DNA of 64,000 bases from Ferrigenium kumadai (GCF_018324385.1 NZ_AP019536.1:2170001-2234000); one strand, 5' to 3'. Shown: positions 1 through 9,739, counted from the first letter of the stretch. Numbers and translations: made by a program. The notes: a model not told the origin generated them from the sequence alone.

Positions 1-510
1 ATCGTTGATGCGGCGGAAGGAATCCAGGTCGTTCCCGAGCGGCTTTTCGACGACCATGCGTACATGGTCTCGGTCCTGCGACAGACCTGCCGCCCCCAAA
101 CCGAGTGCGATGCGCTCGAACAGGGAAGGCGGCGTGGCCAGGTAGAACACTCGCTCGGCCTTGCCGCCCCATTCCGTTTCATATATCTCCAGCGCCTTGC
201 CCAGTTTGCTGAAATCCTCCGGCGCGGATACGTCGATCCTGATGTGGCGGATCATGCCGCAGAAAGCTTGCCATGCATCGGGAGGCGGTGCTCCGCGGCG
301 CGAATTTTCGGCGACGCCCTTGAAATAGTGCTCGGCGAGGGCGGCATCGCCGGCATCCGAACGACCCACGGCCAGCAGCCGGAATCGCTCCGGCAAATGT
401 TTGTCGAGATAGAGATCGAACAGTGCCGGAACCACCATGCGCCAGGCAAGGTCGCCGCTGGCACCGAACAGGACAAACAGGGTGTCGCTTGAGGCAATCG
501 CTGCTTTCAT
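1..510 (-). CDS. zwf: Glucose-6-phosphate 1-dehydrogenase, N-terminal part
   Basis: First 170 codons; the rest lies beyond the left edge. The enzyme oxidises glucose 6-phosphate to 6-phosphoglucono-lactone, the entry step of the oxidative pentose phosphate pathway. Visible are the Rossmann-fold motif GASGDL at residues 16-21 and the substrate-loop motif EKPLG at 165-169. The ATG at 510 is preceded by AAGGAG. It diverges from gnd-pgl, so all three steps of the pathway sit together. Odd point: the usual lysines just after GASGDLA (K-R-K in most family members) are replaced by W-R-M, which suggests a divergent paralogue. The catalytic His region is outside the window. Confidence 0.93.
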   Translation of the reverse strand, partial: MKAAIASSDTLFVLFGASGDLAWRMVVPALFDLYLDKHLPERFRLLAVGRSDAGDAALAEHYFKGVAENSRRGAPPPDAWQAFCGMIRHIRIDVSAPEDFSKLGKALEIYETEWGGKAERVFYLATPPSLFERIALGLGAAGLSQDRDHVRMVVEKPLGNDLDSFRRIND

Positions 511-686
511 GGCATGTCTCCTTAACGTGCCGGACATCCCAAGCTGTCCGCAGAGGGGCAATTCTTATCGCCGGTATTCTTGCGATAGCAGAGGCGCTTG
601 TCTCTAATGTCCTGACCCCATTGATATCCGCCCGCATGTGCTTGATTCTTGCCGTTGTTGCGAATCGATCGACAAGGAGAAGCAGG

Positions 687-1664
687 ATGCAGATCGCGAT
701 GGTGGGACTGGGGCGCATGGGGGCCAACATGACGCGCCGCTTGATGAAGGACGGCCACGACTGCGTCGTATACGATCGCAATCCGGAAACCATGGAGCGA
801 TTGGTTACCGAAGGGGCGATCGGAGTGACCAGCCTGCGTGAGCTGGCGGAAATGCTTGAGCCGCCGCGCGCCGCATGGATCATGCTGCCGGCGGGCGACG
901 CCACCGAAGCAGCCGTGATGGAACTGGCCGGCTATTTTGCAGCAGGCGACGTCATCATCGACGGCGGCAACGGCTATTTCAAGGACGATGTGCGGAGATC
1001 AAAGATACTCGCCCAACGCGGCATCCACTATCTGGATGCGGGCACGAGCGGCGGCGTGTGGGGGCGCGAGCGGGGCTACTGCCTGATGGTGGGCGGCGAT
1101 GCCGTCGCGGTGAAGTATCTGGAACCGGTGTTTGTCACGCTGTCGCCCGGCGGTGCCGGCATCCCACCCTCTCCGAACCGAACCGCCGGCGGCAGCGCAG
1201 AACACGGCTGGCTCCATTGCGGTCCTTCCGGGGCGGGACATTTCGTCAAGATGGTGCACAACGGCATCGAGTACGGATTGATGCAGGCTTACGCCGAAGG
1301 TTTCGACATTCTCAAGAACGCCAATGCCGATTCGCTGCCCGCGGATCAGCGCTATGAGTTCGATCTGGCCAACATCGCCGAGCTCTGGCGGCGCGGCAGC
1401 GTGGTGACTTCCTGGCTGCTGGACCTGTCGGCGGATGCGCTGGCGCAGAATCCCGATCTGTCGAATTACGGCGGCTTTGTGCAAGACTCCGGCGAGGGCC
1501 GCTGGGCCGTGCAGACTGCCGTCGAAGAAGCGGTGCCGGCCGAGGTGCTCACCGCCGCCCTCTACGCACGCTTCCGCTCGCGCCGGGAACACACTTTCTC
1601 CGAGAAGATGTTGTCCGCCATGCGCCAAGGCTTTGGCGGACATATTGAGCCGAAGAACAAGTAG
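687..1664 (+). CDS. gnd: 6-phosphogluconate dehydrogenase (decarboxylating), short YqeC/GndA type
   Basis: 325 residues, the length of the short YqeC-type family rather than the 470-residue E. coli Gnd. It converts 6-phosphogluconate to ribulose 5-phosphate and CO2. The dinucleotide-binding motif GLGRMG is at residues 6-11; further on are the family signature GTSGGVWG and the substrate/catalytic segment [10 protein letters not shown]. The ATG at 687 follows AAGGAGA. An Asp (YDRNPE) at the end of the second strand, where NADP enzymes often have Asn-Arg, fits NAD preference, but this is inference. It lies 8 bases upstream of pgl and divergent from zwf. Confidence 0.93.
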   Translation: MQIAMVGLGRMGANMTRRLMKDGHDCVVYDRNPETMERLVTEGAIGVTSLRELAEMLEPPRAAWIMLPAGDATEAAVMELAGYFAAGDVIIDGGNGYFKDDVRRSKILAQRGIHYLDAGTSGGVWGRERGYCLMVGGDAVAVKYLEPVFVTLSPGGAGIPPSPNRTAGGSAEHGWLHCGPSGAGHFVKMVHNGIEYGLMQAYAEGFDILKNANADSLPADQRYEFDLANIAELWRRGSVVTSWLLDLSADALAQNPDLSNYGGFVQDSGEGRWAVQTAVEEAVPAEVLTAALYARFRSRREHTFSEKMLSAMRQGFGGHIEPKNK

Positions 1665-1672
1665 TCGTCGGC

Positions 1673-2398
1673 ATGGATGCGTCACAGACATGCCGCTGGC
1701 ACGAATTCGACAGCAGCATGGCCTTCGAGCAAGCGGCTTGCCGTTTCATCCTGGAGAACGCTGAACGGGCCATCGCCGCGCGGGGTGCTTTCCGCATCGT
1801 TCTGTCCGGTGGCGATACGCCGCGCAACATCTATCGCGCACTGCGCGACGCCGACACCGATTGGTCTGCGTGGCATATCTATTTCGGCGACGAGCGCTGC
1901 CTGCCTGCCGAAGACCCCGAGCGCAACAGCCACATGGCACGAAGCGCATGGCTCGATCATGTAGCCATCCCACCTCGGCAGATCCATCCGATATCGGGAG
2001 AGCTCGGTCCCGATGCGGCGGCGGCCAGCTATGCACAGGACCTCGCGGAGGTCGGAGAATTCGATCTGGTGCTGCTTGGTTTGGGCGAGGATGGCCACAC
2101 CGCCAGTCTGTTCCCCGCCACTGCCTGGGAACATATGAAGGCATTGTCAACGGTCGTGCCGGTACTCGATGCCCCCAAGCCGCCTTCACAACGAGTCTCT
2201 CTCAGCGCTGCACGCTTGAGCCGTGCATCAAGTGTCTTGTTTCTGGTCAGCGGAAAAGACAAACGGGAGGCCGTCATGAACTGGCAAGCGGGCGTCGCCA
2301 TCCCGGCAAGCAGGATATGCCCGCCCGCCGGGGTCGATATCTTCTTGAGCGACGTCGGTGATCTTCCCACTCCCTCGGACAAACCGCGGTTTTCTTAG
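1673..2398 (+). CDS. pgl: 6-phosphogluconolactonase
   Basis: 241 residues, normal length for the DevB/Pgl family. It hydrolyses 6-phosphoglucono-lactone between the Zwf and Gnd steps in the cytoplasm. Seen are the phosphate-binding LSGGDTP near residue 44, the family signature GLGEDGHTASLFP near residue 136, and a C-terminal FLVSGKDKR. The start ATG lies 8 bases after the gnd stop, so the two are cotranscribed. A short 5-bp hairpin followed by a T-rich run (2417-2440) may act as a weak terminator. Confidence 0.93.
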   Translation: MDASQTCRWHEFDSSMAFEQAACRFILENAERAIAARGAFRIVLSGGDTPRNIYRALRDADTDWSAWHIYFGDERCLPAEDPERNSHMARSAWLDHVAIPPRQIHPISGELGPDAAAASYAQDLAEVGEFDLVLLGLGEDGHTASLFPATAWEHMKALSTVVPVLDAPKPPSQRVSLSAARLSRASSVLFLVSGKDKREAVMNWQAGVAIPASRICPPAGVDIFLSDVGDLPTPSDKPRFS

Positions 2399-2429
2399 GA
2401 ACGGGCTTTATCCCAAAGCGGTATCGCCG

Positions 2430-2645
2430 CTATTTCTTTTCTTCGTCTTTGCAGGTGCTGATCCCGAAGATCGCATATCCAGGGCAGAAGCGAACGATCG
2501 CGGTTGCCAGCACGACAACCGCAATAACCGTTATCACTATCCGCCCTGTCATTCCGAGGGGCCCAACCAATCCAAGATCGAGCAACGCTATCCCGATGAC
2601 GGTGCGACCGATGCGATCGATTCCTGTACCGACATTGCATTTCAT
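2430..2645 (-). CDS. DUF2892 (YgaP-type transmembrane) protein
   Basis: 71 residues. It starts MKCNVGTGIDRIGR, the typical opening of DUF2892, and has two hydrophobic helices (about residues 14-32 and 35-53) with a short charged tail KDEEKK. A strong AGGAGG (2651-2657 region) sits just before the ATG. Known members are small inner-membrane proteins, sometimes fused to rhodanese domains; the function of the free-standing form is unknown. It is the last gene of the leftward unit, 67 bases after the BamE-like lipoprotein gene, and its 3' end faces pgl. Confidence 0.8.
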   Translation of the reverse strand: MKCNVGTGIDRIGRTVIGIALLDLGLVGPLGMTGRIVITVIAVVVLATAIVRFCPGYAIFGISTCKDEEKK

Positions 2646-2712
2646 GATGACCTCCTGAGTAAGTTATCTACAAGCAAAAAATGGGGCGGGATGCTATGTG
2701 GTGATTTGGCTG

Positions 2713-3210
2713 TCAGCAGGGACAATCCCCGGGTCCGCAAGACTCAGTCCGACTAAAGGTCGAGCGCACCGTGCCTTTGCTGCCGTCGAACAGCACATCG
2801 AAGCGCGTTGCCGCTCGCCAGTCGCTGCAATAACGCCATTCCAATGCAAGTTCGTCGCGAGCCTTGTAGTACCCCGTCCAGGCGGGCACCGAAGGCCCCA
2901 GAATGCGCAGCACCTGATCCTTGGTCATGCCGACCCGGACAAGAGAAAAATATCTGGGCTTGAGCACATTCTCGATACGCTGCAATTTTCCCTCCCGCCC
3001 GACAAAGACCATGTAAGTATCGAAACCCAGCGGTCCGCGCGGATAAGCCAGTTGCATCGCCCCGTCGGCATTCTGCCATCGCATGGCGGGCGCTCCCATG
3101 GTATGGATCACGTCGTCCAGGCTTGCCTCACCGGGTTTGAGGCCGCGTCCGCTGTAGGATGCACAGGAGCACAGCAACAGCGCGGTCAACGATATCGCTA
3201 CCAGTCTCAT
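2713..3210 (-). CDS. BamE/SmpA-like lipoprotein
   Basis: 165 residues with a lipoprotein signal ending LLLCS-C, lipidated Cys at about 15. The body holds two copies of the SmpA/OmlA-like pattern (a helix with G(M/E)xxDxVxxxxGxP): EASLDDVIHTMGAP and GMTKDQVLRILGPS. Such domains occur in BamE, which aids outer-membrane beta-barrel assembly, and in many uncharacterised lipoproteins. Its ATG overlaps the stop of the outer membrane factor gene (ATGA), so it is translationally coupled to the efflux operon. A role in assembling or stabilising that channel is possible but inferred. The C-terminus is Cys-rich (CGPGDCPC). Confidence 0.75.
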   Translation of the reverse strand: MRLVAISLTALLLCSCASYSGRGLKPGEASLDDVIHTMGAPAMRWQNADGAMQLAYPRGPLGFDTYMVFVGREGKLQRIENVLKPRYFSLVRVGMTKDQVLRILGPSVPAWTGYYKARDELALEWRYCSDWRAATRFDVLFDGSKGTVRSTFSRTESCGPGDCPC

Positions 3211-4616
3211 GGCTTTCCTGTTGGCTGATCCGGATATATCCCCGCCCAGCCTCCGCCCAGCGCCTTGTATAGCTGCACCAGCGAGACCAGACTATTGCGG
3301 TACGCCTGCACGCGCTGCAGCTCCGCGGCATACAGGCTGTTGCTGGCGTCGATCACCTCGAAGTAGGAGGAGTAGCCGATCTCGTAACGGCGCAGCACAT
3401 GTGAATTCGCCTCCTGCAAAGACTTGACCTGCTGCTCCTGGTCACGCAGGAATTGGTTATAGCTTTGCCATGCGACGAGCGCATCGGACACCTCGCGGAA
3501 CGCCTGCGCGACAGCACTCTGGTACTGGAGCAGCGCCTGCTGTTCGCGCGCCTTGGCCGCATCGACCTGGTAGCCGTTGCGCTGCGAGTCGAGAATGGGC
3601 TGCAGGAAATTCAGGCCGTACGACCACACCTGCGACCCGCCGCTGAACAGGCTGGAGAACGCCAGGCTCTGCGAACCATAGCTGCCGGTAAGGGAGAGGG
3701 TCGGGAACAGCGCAGCCTTGGCCGCCCGCACGTTGGCCGTCGCGCCGATCAGGCCGGCCTCGGCCTGGCGCAGGTCGGGACGGCGTTCGAGCAAAGCCGA
3801 AGGCAGCCCCGCAGGCACCTCAGGCGGAACCGCCATGGATGTCTCATCCATCTTCCCTCTTGCGAGGGTATCCGGATTTTTTCCCAGCAGGATCTGCATC
3901 TGGTTTTCGGTCTGCGCGATCTGCCGCTGGATGTCGGACTGGTTGGCCTTGACCGATGCCAGGCTTGCTTCCGCACGGCTCACGTCCAGACCGGACGCAG
4001 CTCCCTCGCGAGACTTGGCTTGGGTGAGCGCCAGGAATCTCTCGCTGTTGGCGATGGTGCTCTGCGTGATGCGCAACTGCTGGTCGAGCGCCAGCAGGTT
4101 GAAGTAGGCGACGGCGACATCGCTCACCAGGGTCACCTTCACCGCATCGCGCGCATACTCCGTGGCAAGCAGGTTGGCCTTGGCCGCATCGCTCAGACTG
4201 GCGAGCCGCTTCCACAGATCGACCTCGAACGACACCTGCGCCAAACCGGTTGCGATTTCCAGAATGGAATACCGCCCCACCTGCAAGGTGCGTTGCCGCG
4301 TATCACCTACCGTGACATCGACTCGCGGGAACCGGTCCAGGCGGCTCACCCCGACCTGGGCGCGCGCCTCTGCCACGCGGGCAGCGGCGGTCTTTATGTC
4401 GCGGTTGTTTTCCAGCGCGGCCTGCAATATCCCCTGCAGCTGCTTGTCCCGGTAGACCTCCCACCACCCCAGGTCGGCGATGGATGCCCCGCCCGGTTTC
4501 GCATCCTGGAAACGGTATGCGCCGGGCACATCCAGATCCGGGCGCTTGTATTCCGGCCCCACCGAACACGCCGCCAGCATTCCCGCACCGAGCATGATCA
4601 CAGCCATCGCTCTCAT
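3207..4616 (-). CDS. Outer membrane factor of RND efflux pump (NodT/OprM family lipoprotein)
   Basis: 469 residues. The lipoprotein signal MLAAC places the lipidated Cys at 17, followed by SVGPEYKRP, the classic start of NodT-family channels. Two TolC-type repeats are visible, with long Ala/Gln-rich helices. It forms the trimeric exit duct for the adaptor and permease encoded just upstream. The ATG overlaps the permease stop by 4 bases (ATGA), and its own stop overlaps the next lipoprotein start in the same way. The family is certain; the substrate cannot be read from sequence. Confidence 0.92.
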   Translation of the reverse strand: MRAMAVIMLGAGMLAACSVGPEYKRPDLDVPGAYRFQDAKPGGASIADLGWWEVYRDKQLQGILQAALENNRDIKTAAARVAEARAQVGVSRLDRFPRVDVTVGDTRQRTLQVGRYSILEIATGLAQVSFEVDLWKRLASLSDAAKANLLATEYARDAVKVTLVSDVAVAYFNLLALDQQLRITQSTIANSERFLALTQAKSREGAASGLDVSRAEASLASVKANQSDIQRQIAQTENQMQILLGKNPDTLARGKMDETSMAVPPEVPAGLPSALLERRPDLRQAEAGLIGATANVRAAKAALFPTLSLTGSYGSQSLAFSSLFSGGSQVWSYGLNFLQPILDSQRNGYQVDAAKAREQQALLQYQSAVAQAFREVSDALVAWQSYNQFLRDQEQQVKSLQEANSHVLRRYEIGYSSYFEVIDASNSLYAAELQRVQAYRNSLVSLVQLYKALGGGWAGIYPDQPTGKP

Positions 4617-7600
4617 GGTTTGCCTTTCTCCGGCCCGGCCATCTGCTCTGGCGTTTTTGTGTCCTCGACCGCTTCGTTGCGGAACGGCCGCTTGCGTTCG
4701 CTGATGCGCTGGATGACCACATAGAAGACCGGGATCACGAAAATGCCGATCATGGTGGCGAAAAGCATGCCGGACACGACGGTGGTGCCGATCGACTCCC
4801 TGGCGCCCGAGCCGGCTCCGGTGGCGATCGCCAGCGGCAGCGTGCCGAAGATGAAGGCGAAAGACGTCATCAGGATGGGCCGCAGCCGCAATTGAGCCCC
4901 GTTCCTGGCCGCCTCGACGATGCCCGCTCCGCGCTCATGAGCGAGCTTGGCGAACTCGACGATCAGGATGGCGTTCTTCGCGGCGAGCCCGATCAGCATG
5001 ATGAGCCCGATCTGCGCGTACACATTGTTGGCGAATCCGCGCATTGCAAGACCCGAGAAGGCGCCGAGCACACCGAAGGGTATGACGAGCAGGATGGCCA
5101 CCGGCATCGCCCAGCTTTCGTACAGCGCGGCCAGCACCAGGAACACGAACATCAGCGACAGCACGAAGATGTAGCCCGTCTGTCCACCCGTCCTTTTCTC
5201 CTGCAGGGTGGCGCCGGTCCACTCATAGCCGTAGCCCTGGGGCAGCGTCCTGGCCACCTCCTCCATGGCCCGCGCGGCCTGCCCTGAACTGAACCCGGGC
5301 GCGGGAACCCCGTTGACGGTGGCTGCGCGATAGATGTTGTAGCGCTCGTAGAACTCCGGGCCGCTGATGGCCTTGGGCTTCAGCAAGGTACCGAGCGGCA
5401 CCATGTCGCCGTTGGCGCTGCGCACATAATAGCGGTTGATGTCGTCCGGCTTCGTCCGCGCATTTCCCTCGGCTTGAGCCTGCACCCTGAAAGTCCGCCC
5501 GTACAGGTTGAAGTCGTTCACATAGTAGCCGCCCATGAAAGTCTGCAAGGTAAAGAACAGGTCGTTGAGGGAAACGCCCAGGGACTTCACCTTTTCGCGG
5601 TCCACCTCATATTCGATCTGCGGCGTGCGGTCATCGTAATTGGCGAACACGAAACCGATCTCCGGCCGCTTGCGCGCCTCGCCCAGAACATGTTGCAGCA
5701 CCTGGGAAAACTGTTTCGGGTCGCCGCCCGCCTGGTCCTGCAGGACGAATTCGAAGCCGCCGGCGGTGGAGAGGCCCCGTATCGGCGGCGGATTCAGCAC
5801 CAGCACATTGGCATCCTTGATCTCATTGTTGAGGCGCACGGTCAGCGTGCGCAGGATCTCGGCGGCCGATTGCCCCGGCCCTTCGCGCTCCGCCCAGGGC
5901 TTCAGCCTGATGAAGGAAGTCGCGTTGTAGGAAGTGGGCAATCCGGTGAGCACGTTGAACCCGCTTACCGATGCGACGCCATCCACCCCCTTCACCTCGC
6001 TGGCGATCCTGGTCAACTGCTGGACGGCTGCATTGGTGCGCTCCAGCGATGACCCGGGCGGCAGTTGCAAAAGCGAGAACATGTACCCCTGGTCCTCATC
6101 GGGCACCAGCCCCGTGGGACGGGTCTTCATCAGGCCGTACAAGGCGGCGAGCAGCACGAAGAAAGTGAGCGCCACCAGGAGCGACCTGCGTGCCAGGATC
6201 ACCACCGATCCGGTGTATCGCCGCGTGAACCACCCGAAGAGGCGATTGAACCCGTCGAAAAACCGCCCCACCACGCCATGCGGTTTGACATGCGCAGCCG
6301 GCCGCAACAACAGGGCACACAGCGCCGGGGTCAGGGTCAGCGCGGCAATGGCCGACAACAGAACCGAGGTGGCCAGTGTCAGCGCGAACTGTTTATAGAG
6401 CTGCCCGGTCAGCCCGCCCAGAAAAGCCACCGGGATGAACACCGCAGAGAGCACGAGCGCGATCGCGACGACGGGCGCACCTACGTCCGCCATGGCCGCC
6501 TTGGCAGCCTGATTGGGCGTGATCTGCTCGGTATCCAGCCTGCGCTGCGCCGCCTCGACCACCACGATCGCATCGTCCACCACGATGCCGATGGCAAGCA
6601 CCAGGCCAAAGAGCGTGAGTGTGTTGATGGTAAAGCCGAGTGCGGCGAACGCCGCAAAAGTACCGATCAGCGACACCGGGATGACCAGCATCGGGATCAG
6701 CGTGGCGCGCCAGCTTTGCAGGAACACGAATACGACCAGCAACACCAGCATGAAGGCTATACCCAGTGTCTTCAGCACCTCCTTGAGCGACTCGGTCACA
6801 AAGGGCGTGGTCGTGTAGGGAATGGAATAGACCATTCCTTCCGGGAACTTCTGGGCCATGTCATCCATGGCCTGCCTGACCCGTTTTGCCACATTGAGTG
6901 CGTTGGCATCGGGCTGCAGGAAGATGCCCATGAACACGCCGGGCAGGCTGCCCTCCTGCACATTGATGCTGTAATCGGCGCCGCCCAACTCGATGCGTGC
7001 AATGTCCTTGAGGTGGACGATCTGCCCGCCGGGGCCGGCGCTGATGACCATGTCCTCATACTGCGAAACATCGGCGAGCCGCCCCTTGATGGTGACCGAA
7101 TACTGCATCTGCTGCCCTTTGGGAACCGGCGGCACACCGATGCGTCCGGCCGGTGCCACCACGTTCTGCTCCTGCACCACGCGCTGCACATCGCCCGCCG
7201 TCACGCCCAGGCGCGCCATCTTGTCCGGATCGAGCCAGATGCGCATGCTGTAGTCGCGCGCCCCGAAGATTCGAACGAAGCCCACGCCGGGAATGCGCGA
7301 CAACGTGTCCTGGATGTGGAGCAGCGCATAGTTGCTGAGGAAGGTGGTGTCGAACCGGCGGTCGGGTGAAGTCAGTGCAAGCACTTCCAGAAAATCGGTC
7401 GATTGCTTGCGCACGGTGATCCCCTCCCGGATCACGTCGGCCGGCAGCTGGCTCTGAGCGATGGCGATACGGTTCTGCACATCCACCGCGTCCAGGTCCT
7501 GGCTGGAGCCGACATCGAAAGTGATCGTGAGGCTGTATGAGCCGTCGTTGGCGCTCTTCGAATCCATGTAGAGCATGTTCTTCGCGCCGTTGACCTGCTG

Positions 7601-7798
7601 TTCGATCGGCGAGGCGATGGACTGGACTACCGCATCGGCATTGGCGCCGGGGAAGCTGGTCGTCACCAGTACCTGCGGCGGAACGATCTGCGGGAATTGC
7701 GTGATCGGCAGACCCAGCGCCGCCACCGCCCCGGCCAGGGTGATGATCAGCGAGATGACCGTGGAGAAGACAGGGCGGTCGATGAAGAAGTTAAACAC
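4613..7798 (-). CDS. RND efflux permease, HAE1 (AcrB/MexB) type
   Basis: 1061 residues, full length for hydrophobe/amphiphile RND pumps. It opens FNFFIDRPVFS, has the proton-relay pair DD in GIVVDDAIVVVEA (about residue 407) and the partner Lys in GLAAKNAILIVEFA in the second half, with two large periplasmic loops and about 12 helices. It expels drugs, solvents or detergents from periplasm or membrane using the proton gradient. The only in-frame start is GTG at 7798, with GGGAG nine bases upstream; a nearby ATG is out of frame. It lies 22 bases after the adaptor gene. Confidence 0.95.
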   Translation of the reverse strand: MFNFFIDRPVFSTVISLIITLAGAVAALGLPITQFPQIVPPQVLVTTSFPGANADAVVQSIASPIEQQVNGAKNMLYMDSKSANDGSYSLTITFDVGSSQDLDAVDVQNRIAIAQSQLPADVIREGITVRKQSTDFLEVLALTSPDRRFDTTFLSNYALLHIQDTLSRIPGVGFVRIFGARDYSMRIWLDPDKMARLGVTAGDVQRVVQEQNVVAPAGRIGVPPVPKGQQMQYSVTIKGRLADVSQYEDMVISAGPGGQIVHLKDIARIELGGADYSINVQEGSLPGVFMGIFLQPDANALNVAKRVRQAMDDMAQKFPEGMVYSIPYTTTPFVTESLKEVLKTLGIAFMLVLLVVFVFLQSWRATLIPMLVIPVSLIGTFAAFAALGFTINTLTLFGLVLAIGIVVDDAIVVVEAAQRRLDTEQITPNQAAKAAMADVGAPVVAIALVLSAVFIPVAFLGGLTGQLYKQFALTLATSVLLSAIAALTLTPALCALLLRPAAHVKPHGVVGRFFDGFNRLFGWFTRRYTGSVVILARRSLLVALTFFVLLAALYGLMKTRPTGLVPDEDQGYMFSLLQLPPGSSLERTNAAVQQLTRIASEVKGVDGVASVSGFNVLTGLPTSYNATSFIRLKPWAEREGPGQSAAEILRTLTVRLNNEIKDANVLVLNPPPIRGLSTAGGFEFVLQDQAGGDPKQFSQVLQHVLGEARKRPEIGFVFANYDDRTPQIEYEVDREKVKSLGVSLNDLFFTLQTFMGGYYVNDFNLYGRTFRVQAQAEGNARTKPDDINRYYVRSANGDMVPLGTLLKPKAISGPEFYERYNIYRAATVNGVPAPGFSSGQAARAMEEVARTLPQGYGYEWTGATLQEKRTGGQTGYIFVLSLMFVFLVLAALYESWAMPVAILLVIPFGVLGAFSGLAMRGFANNVYAQIGLIMLIGLAAKNAILIVEFAKLAHERGAGIVEAARNGAQLRLRPILMTSFAFIFGTLPLAIATGAGSGARESIGTTVVSGMLFATMIGIFVIPVFYVVIQRISERKRPFRNEAVEDTKTPEQMAGPEKGKP

Positions 7799-7820
7799 GG
7801 CGCATCGCTCCCGTTCGGTC

Positions 7821-8963
7821 TCAGCCGTGATTCTGGCCGGTGGTGACCGTGACGGGCTTTACCGTGAGGCCCGGCCTGATCTTCGGGATGCCCTCGACGA
7901 CCACCAGTTCTCCCGCATTGAGCCCCCGTTCGACGATCCAGTCGTTGTCGATGCGTTTTTTGGCGGTGATATCGCGCGGAACGACTTTATTGTCCGGGCC
8001 GACGACGAACACCGACTGGTTGCCCTGCAACTCCAGCACGGCCTTTTGCGGCACGCGGATCGCATCCGGCCTATCGAAGGCAGGCAGGGTCACGCGCACG
8101 AACTGGCCTGACTTGAGAGTATGTTCAGGATTGGGAACGGAGATCCGAACCTGCAGGGTTCCCGTTTTGGGATCGAAGGCCGCATCCAGGAAGTCGAGTT
8201 TGCCGCCATATTTGTAGTCGCCGCCATCGGCGAGCTTCAGCCTGAACACGGATTCTTTTTCCTTCCCCTGTTCCGCGTAAGACTTGAGCCGCTTGTCCAG
8301 TTCGCCCAACTCCCGGTCGCTGATGGTGAAATTGACGTAGACCGGATCCTCGGAATAGAGCGTATTCAGCAGCGTCGTCGAGGCATTCACCAACCCGCCC
8401 TGCTTGACGAGGGCCTTGCTCATGACGCCGTCTCTGGGCGCACGCAGCGTGGTGTAGCCAAGGTTCAGGCTGGCCTGTTCCACCTGTGCCTTGGCCGACT
8501 CGATGCTGGCGGCGTCGGCTGCTTCTTTGGCAATGGCGGCATCCAGTTCCTGCTTGCTGACCGCCTTGTCGGCAAACAGCGGCAGCGCCCGCTCCAGGTT
8601 CTGTTTCGAATTGACATGGGAGGCCTGCGCCTGCGCGAGGTTGGCCCTGGCCTGGGTCAGCGCGGCGATGAACGGCTGCTGGTCGATCACGAACAGCAGA
8701 TCGCCCTTCTTCACCCTGGCTCCATCGGCAACCCCCTGGCGTTCCAGGATGCCGCTGACGCGGGCGCGGATCTCGACCGTATCGACCGCCTCGGTCTGCG
8801 CAGCGAACTCCTCGTATACCGTGACCGGCCCGGCCTTCAGCTTGAGCACCGACACTTCGGGAGGCGGCGGCTGCGGAGGCGCGTTTTTGTTGTTGCAGCC
8901 CGCCATCGCCAGAAGCAACAGCACGGCGAGGCAGCCTCTTCCGACCATCACAATGTGGCTCAT
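7821..8963 (-). CDS. RND efflux periplasmic adaptor (MexA/AcrA family lipoprotein)
   Basis: 380 residues with a lipobox AMAGC (Cys 23). The order is: N-terminal barrel strand, first lipoyl half (VDTVEIRARVSGILE), alpha-helical hairpin (about residues 95-165), second lipoyl half (TLRAPRDGVMS), then beta-barrel and membrane-proximal domains ending KPVTV. It bridges the permease and the outer membrane factor. The ATG at 8963 follows AAGGAAGA. It is 56 bases downstream of the glutathione transferase gene on the same strand. No TetR, MarR or LysR regulator gene flanks the pump. Confidence 0.94.
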   Translation of the reverse strand: MSHIVMVGRGCLAVLLLLAMAGCNNKNAPPQPPPPEVSVLKLKAGPVTVYEEFAAQTEAVDTVEIRARVSGILERQGVADGARVKKGDLLFVIDQQPFIAALTQARANLAQAQASHVNSKQNLERALPLFADKAVSKQELDAAIAKEAADAASIESAKAQVEQASLNLGYTTLRAPRDGVMSKALVKQGGLVNASTTLLNTLYSEDPVYVNFTISDRELGELDKRLKSYAEQGKEKESVFRLKLADGGDYKYGGKLDFLDAAFDPKTGTLQVRISVPNPEHTLKSGQFVRVTLPAFDRPDAIRVPQKAVLELQGNQSVFVVGPDNKVVPRDITAKKRIDNDWIVERGLNAGELVVVEGIPKIRPGLTVKPVTVTTGQNHG

Positions 8964-9019
8964 GACTATTCTTCCTTTTTATCCAGGCACACCATCGCTT
9001 AAGCCTCCTTTTCCCACGG

Positions 9020-9739
9020 TCAACCCAGCCGCTGCTGCATGAAGGCATGCTGAGTATTGGCATCTTGGCCGAACAGGATCTTCTTCGCGTCTTCGCTCAG
9101 CGTCGTGTCCTTGTTGACCTCCTGCGCCCTCGCATAGGCCCGCTGCGTCGCAGGCCGCGAGCGGACAAGCTTGAACCAGCGGTTCAGGTTGGGGAAATCT
9201 TCCAGCTTCTGTCCCTGCCGCTCATAAGGCACGATCCAGGGATAGCAGGCGATGTCGGCGATCGAGTATTCGTTCGCGATGAATGTCCGTCCGGCGAGGT
9301 GCTTGTCCAGCACGGAGTAAAGGCGTGAGGTTTCCTTGAGGTAACGCTCGATGGCATATGGGATCTTCTCCGGCGCATACTGGCTGAAGTGATGGTTCTG
9401 CCCCGCCATCGGCCCCAGGCCGGAGACCTGCCAGAACAGCCACTGCAGCGTATCGATGCGGCCGCGCAGGTCCTGCGGAATGAGGCGTCCGATCTTGTCG
9501 GCCAGATAGAGCAGGATCGCCCCCGATTCAAAGACTGACAGCGGGGGGCCTCCATCGGCGGGCTCATGGTCGACGATGGCCGGCATCTTGTTGTTGGGAG
9601 AGATGCGCAGGAAGTCGGGTGCGAACTGCTGGCCCTTGCCGATGTTTACCGGAACGATGCGATAGGGCAGGGCCGCCTCTTCGAGGAACATCGTGATCTT
9701 GTGGCCGTTGGGGGTGGTCCAGTAATAGAGGTCTATCAT
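9020..9739 (-). CDS. Glutathione S-transferase family protein (YfcG/YghU-like)
   Basis: 239 residues. The N-terminal thioredoxin-fold domain starts MIDLYYWTTPNGHKITMFLEEA, very close to E. coli YfcG, including the T-P-N motif that in this Nu-class group binds glutathione and gives disulfide reductase activity. The glutathione-binding P-A-I and E-S-G-A signatures follow (NKMPAIVDHE; FESGAILLYLA), then the helical domain with SIADIACYPWI. The ATG is preceded by AAGGATGA. It heads the leftward unit with the RND pump, suggesting a combined electrophile/xenobiotic response; that link is inference. Confidence 0.88.
   Translation of the reverse strand: MIDLYYWTTPNGHKITMFLEEAALPYRIVPVNIGKGQQFAPDFLRISPNNKMPAIVDHEPADGGPPLSVFESGAILLYLADKIGRLIPQDLRGRIDTLQWLFWQVSGLGPMAGQNHHFSQYAPEKIPYAIERYLKETSRLYSVLDKHLAGRTFIANEYSIADIACYPWIVPYERQGQKLEDFPNLNRWFKLVRSRPATQRAYARAQEVNKDTTLSEDAKKILFGQDANTQHAFMQQRLG

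Noticed and set aside
6065..7369. Long plus-strand frame opposite the RND permease
   Set aside because: Composition (His/Arg/Gln-rich) and lack of motifs fit a shadow of the permease frame.
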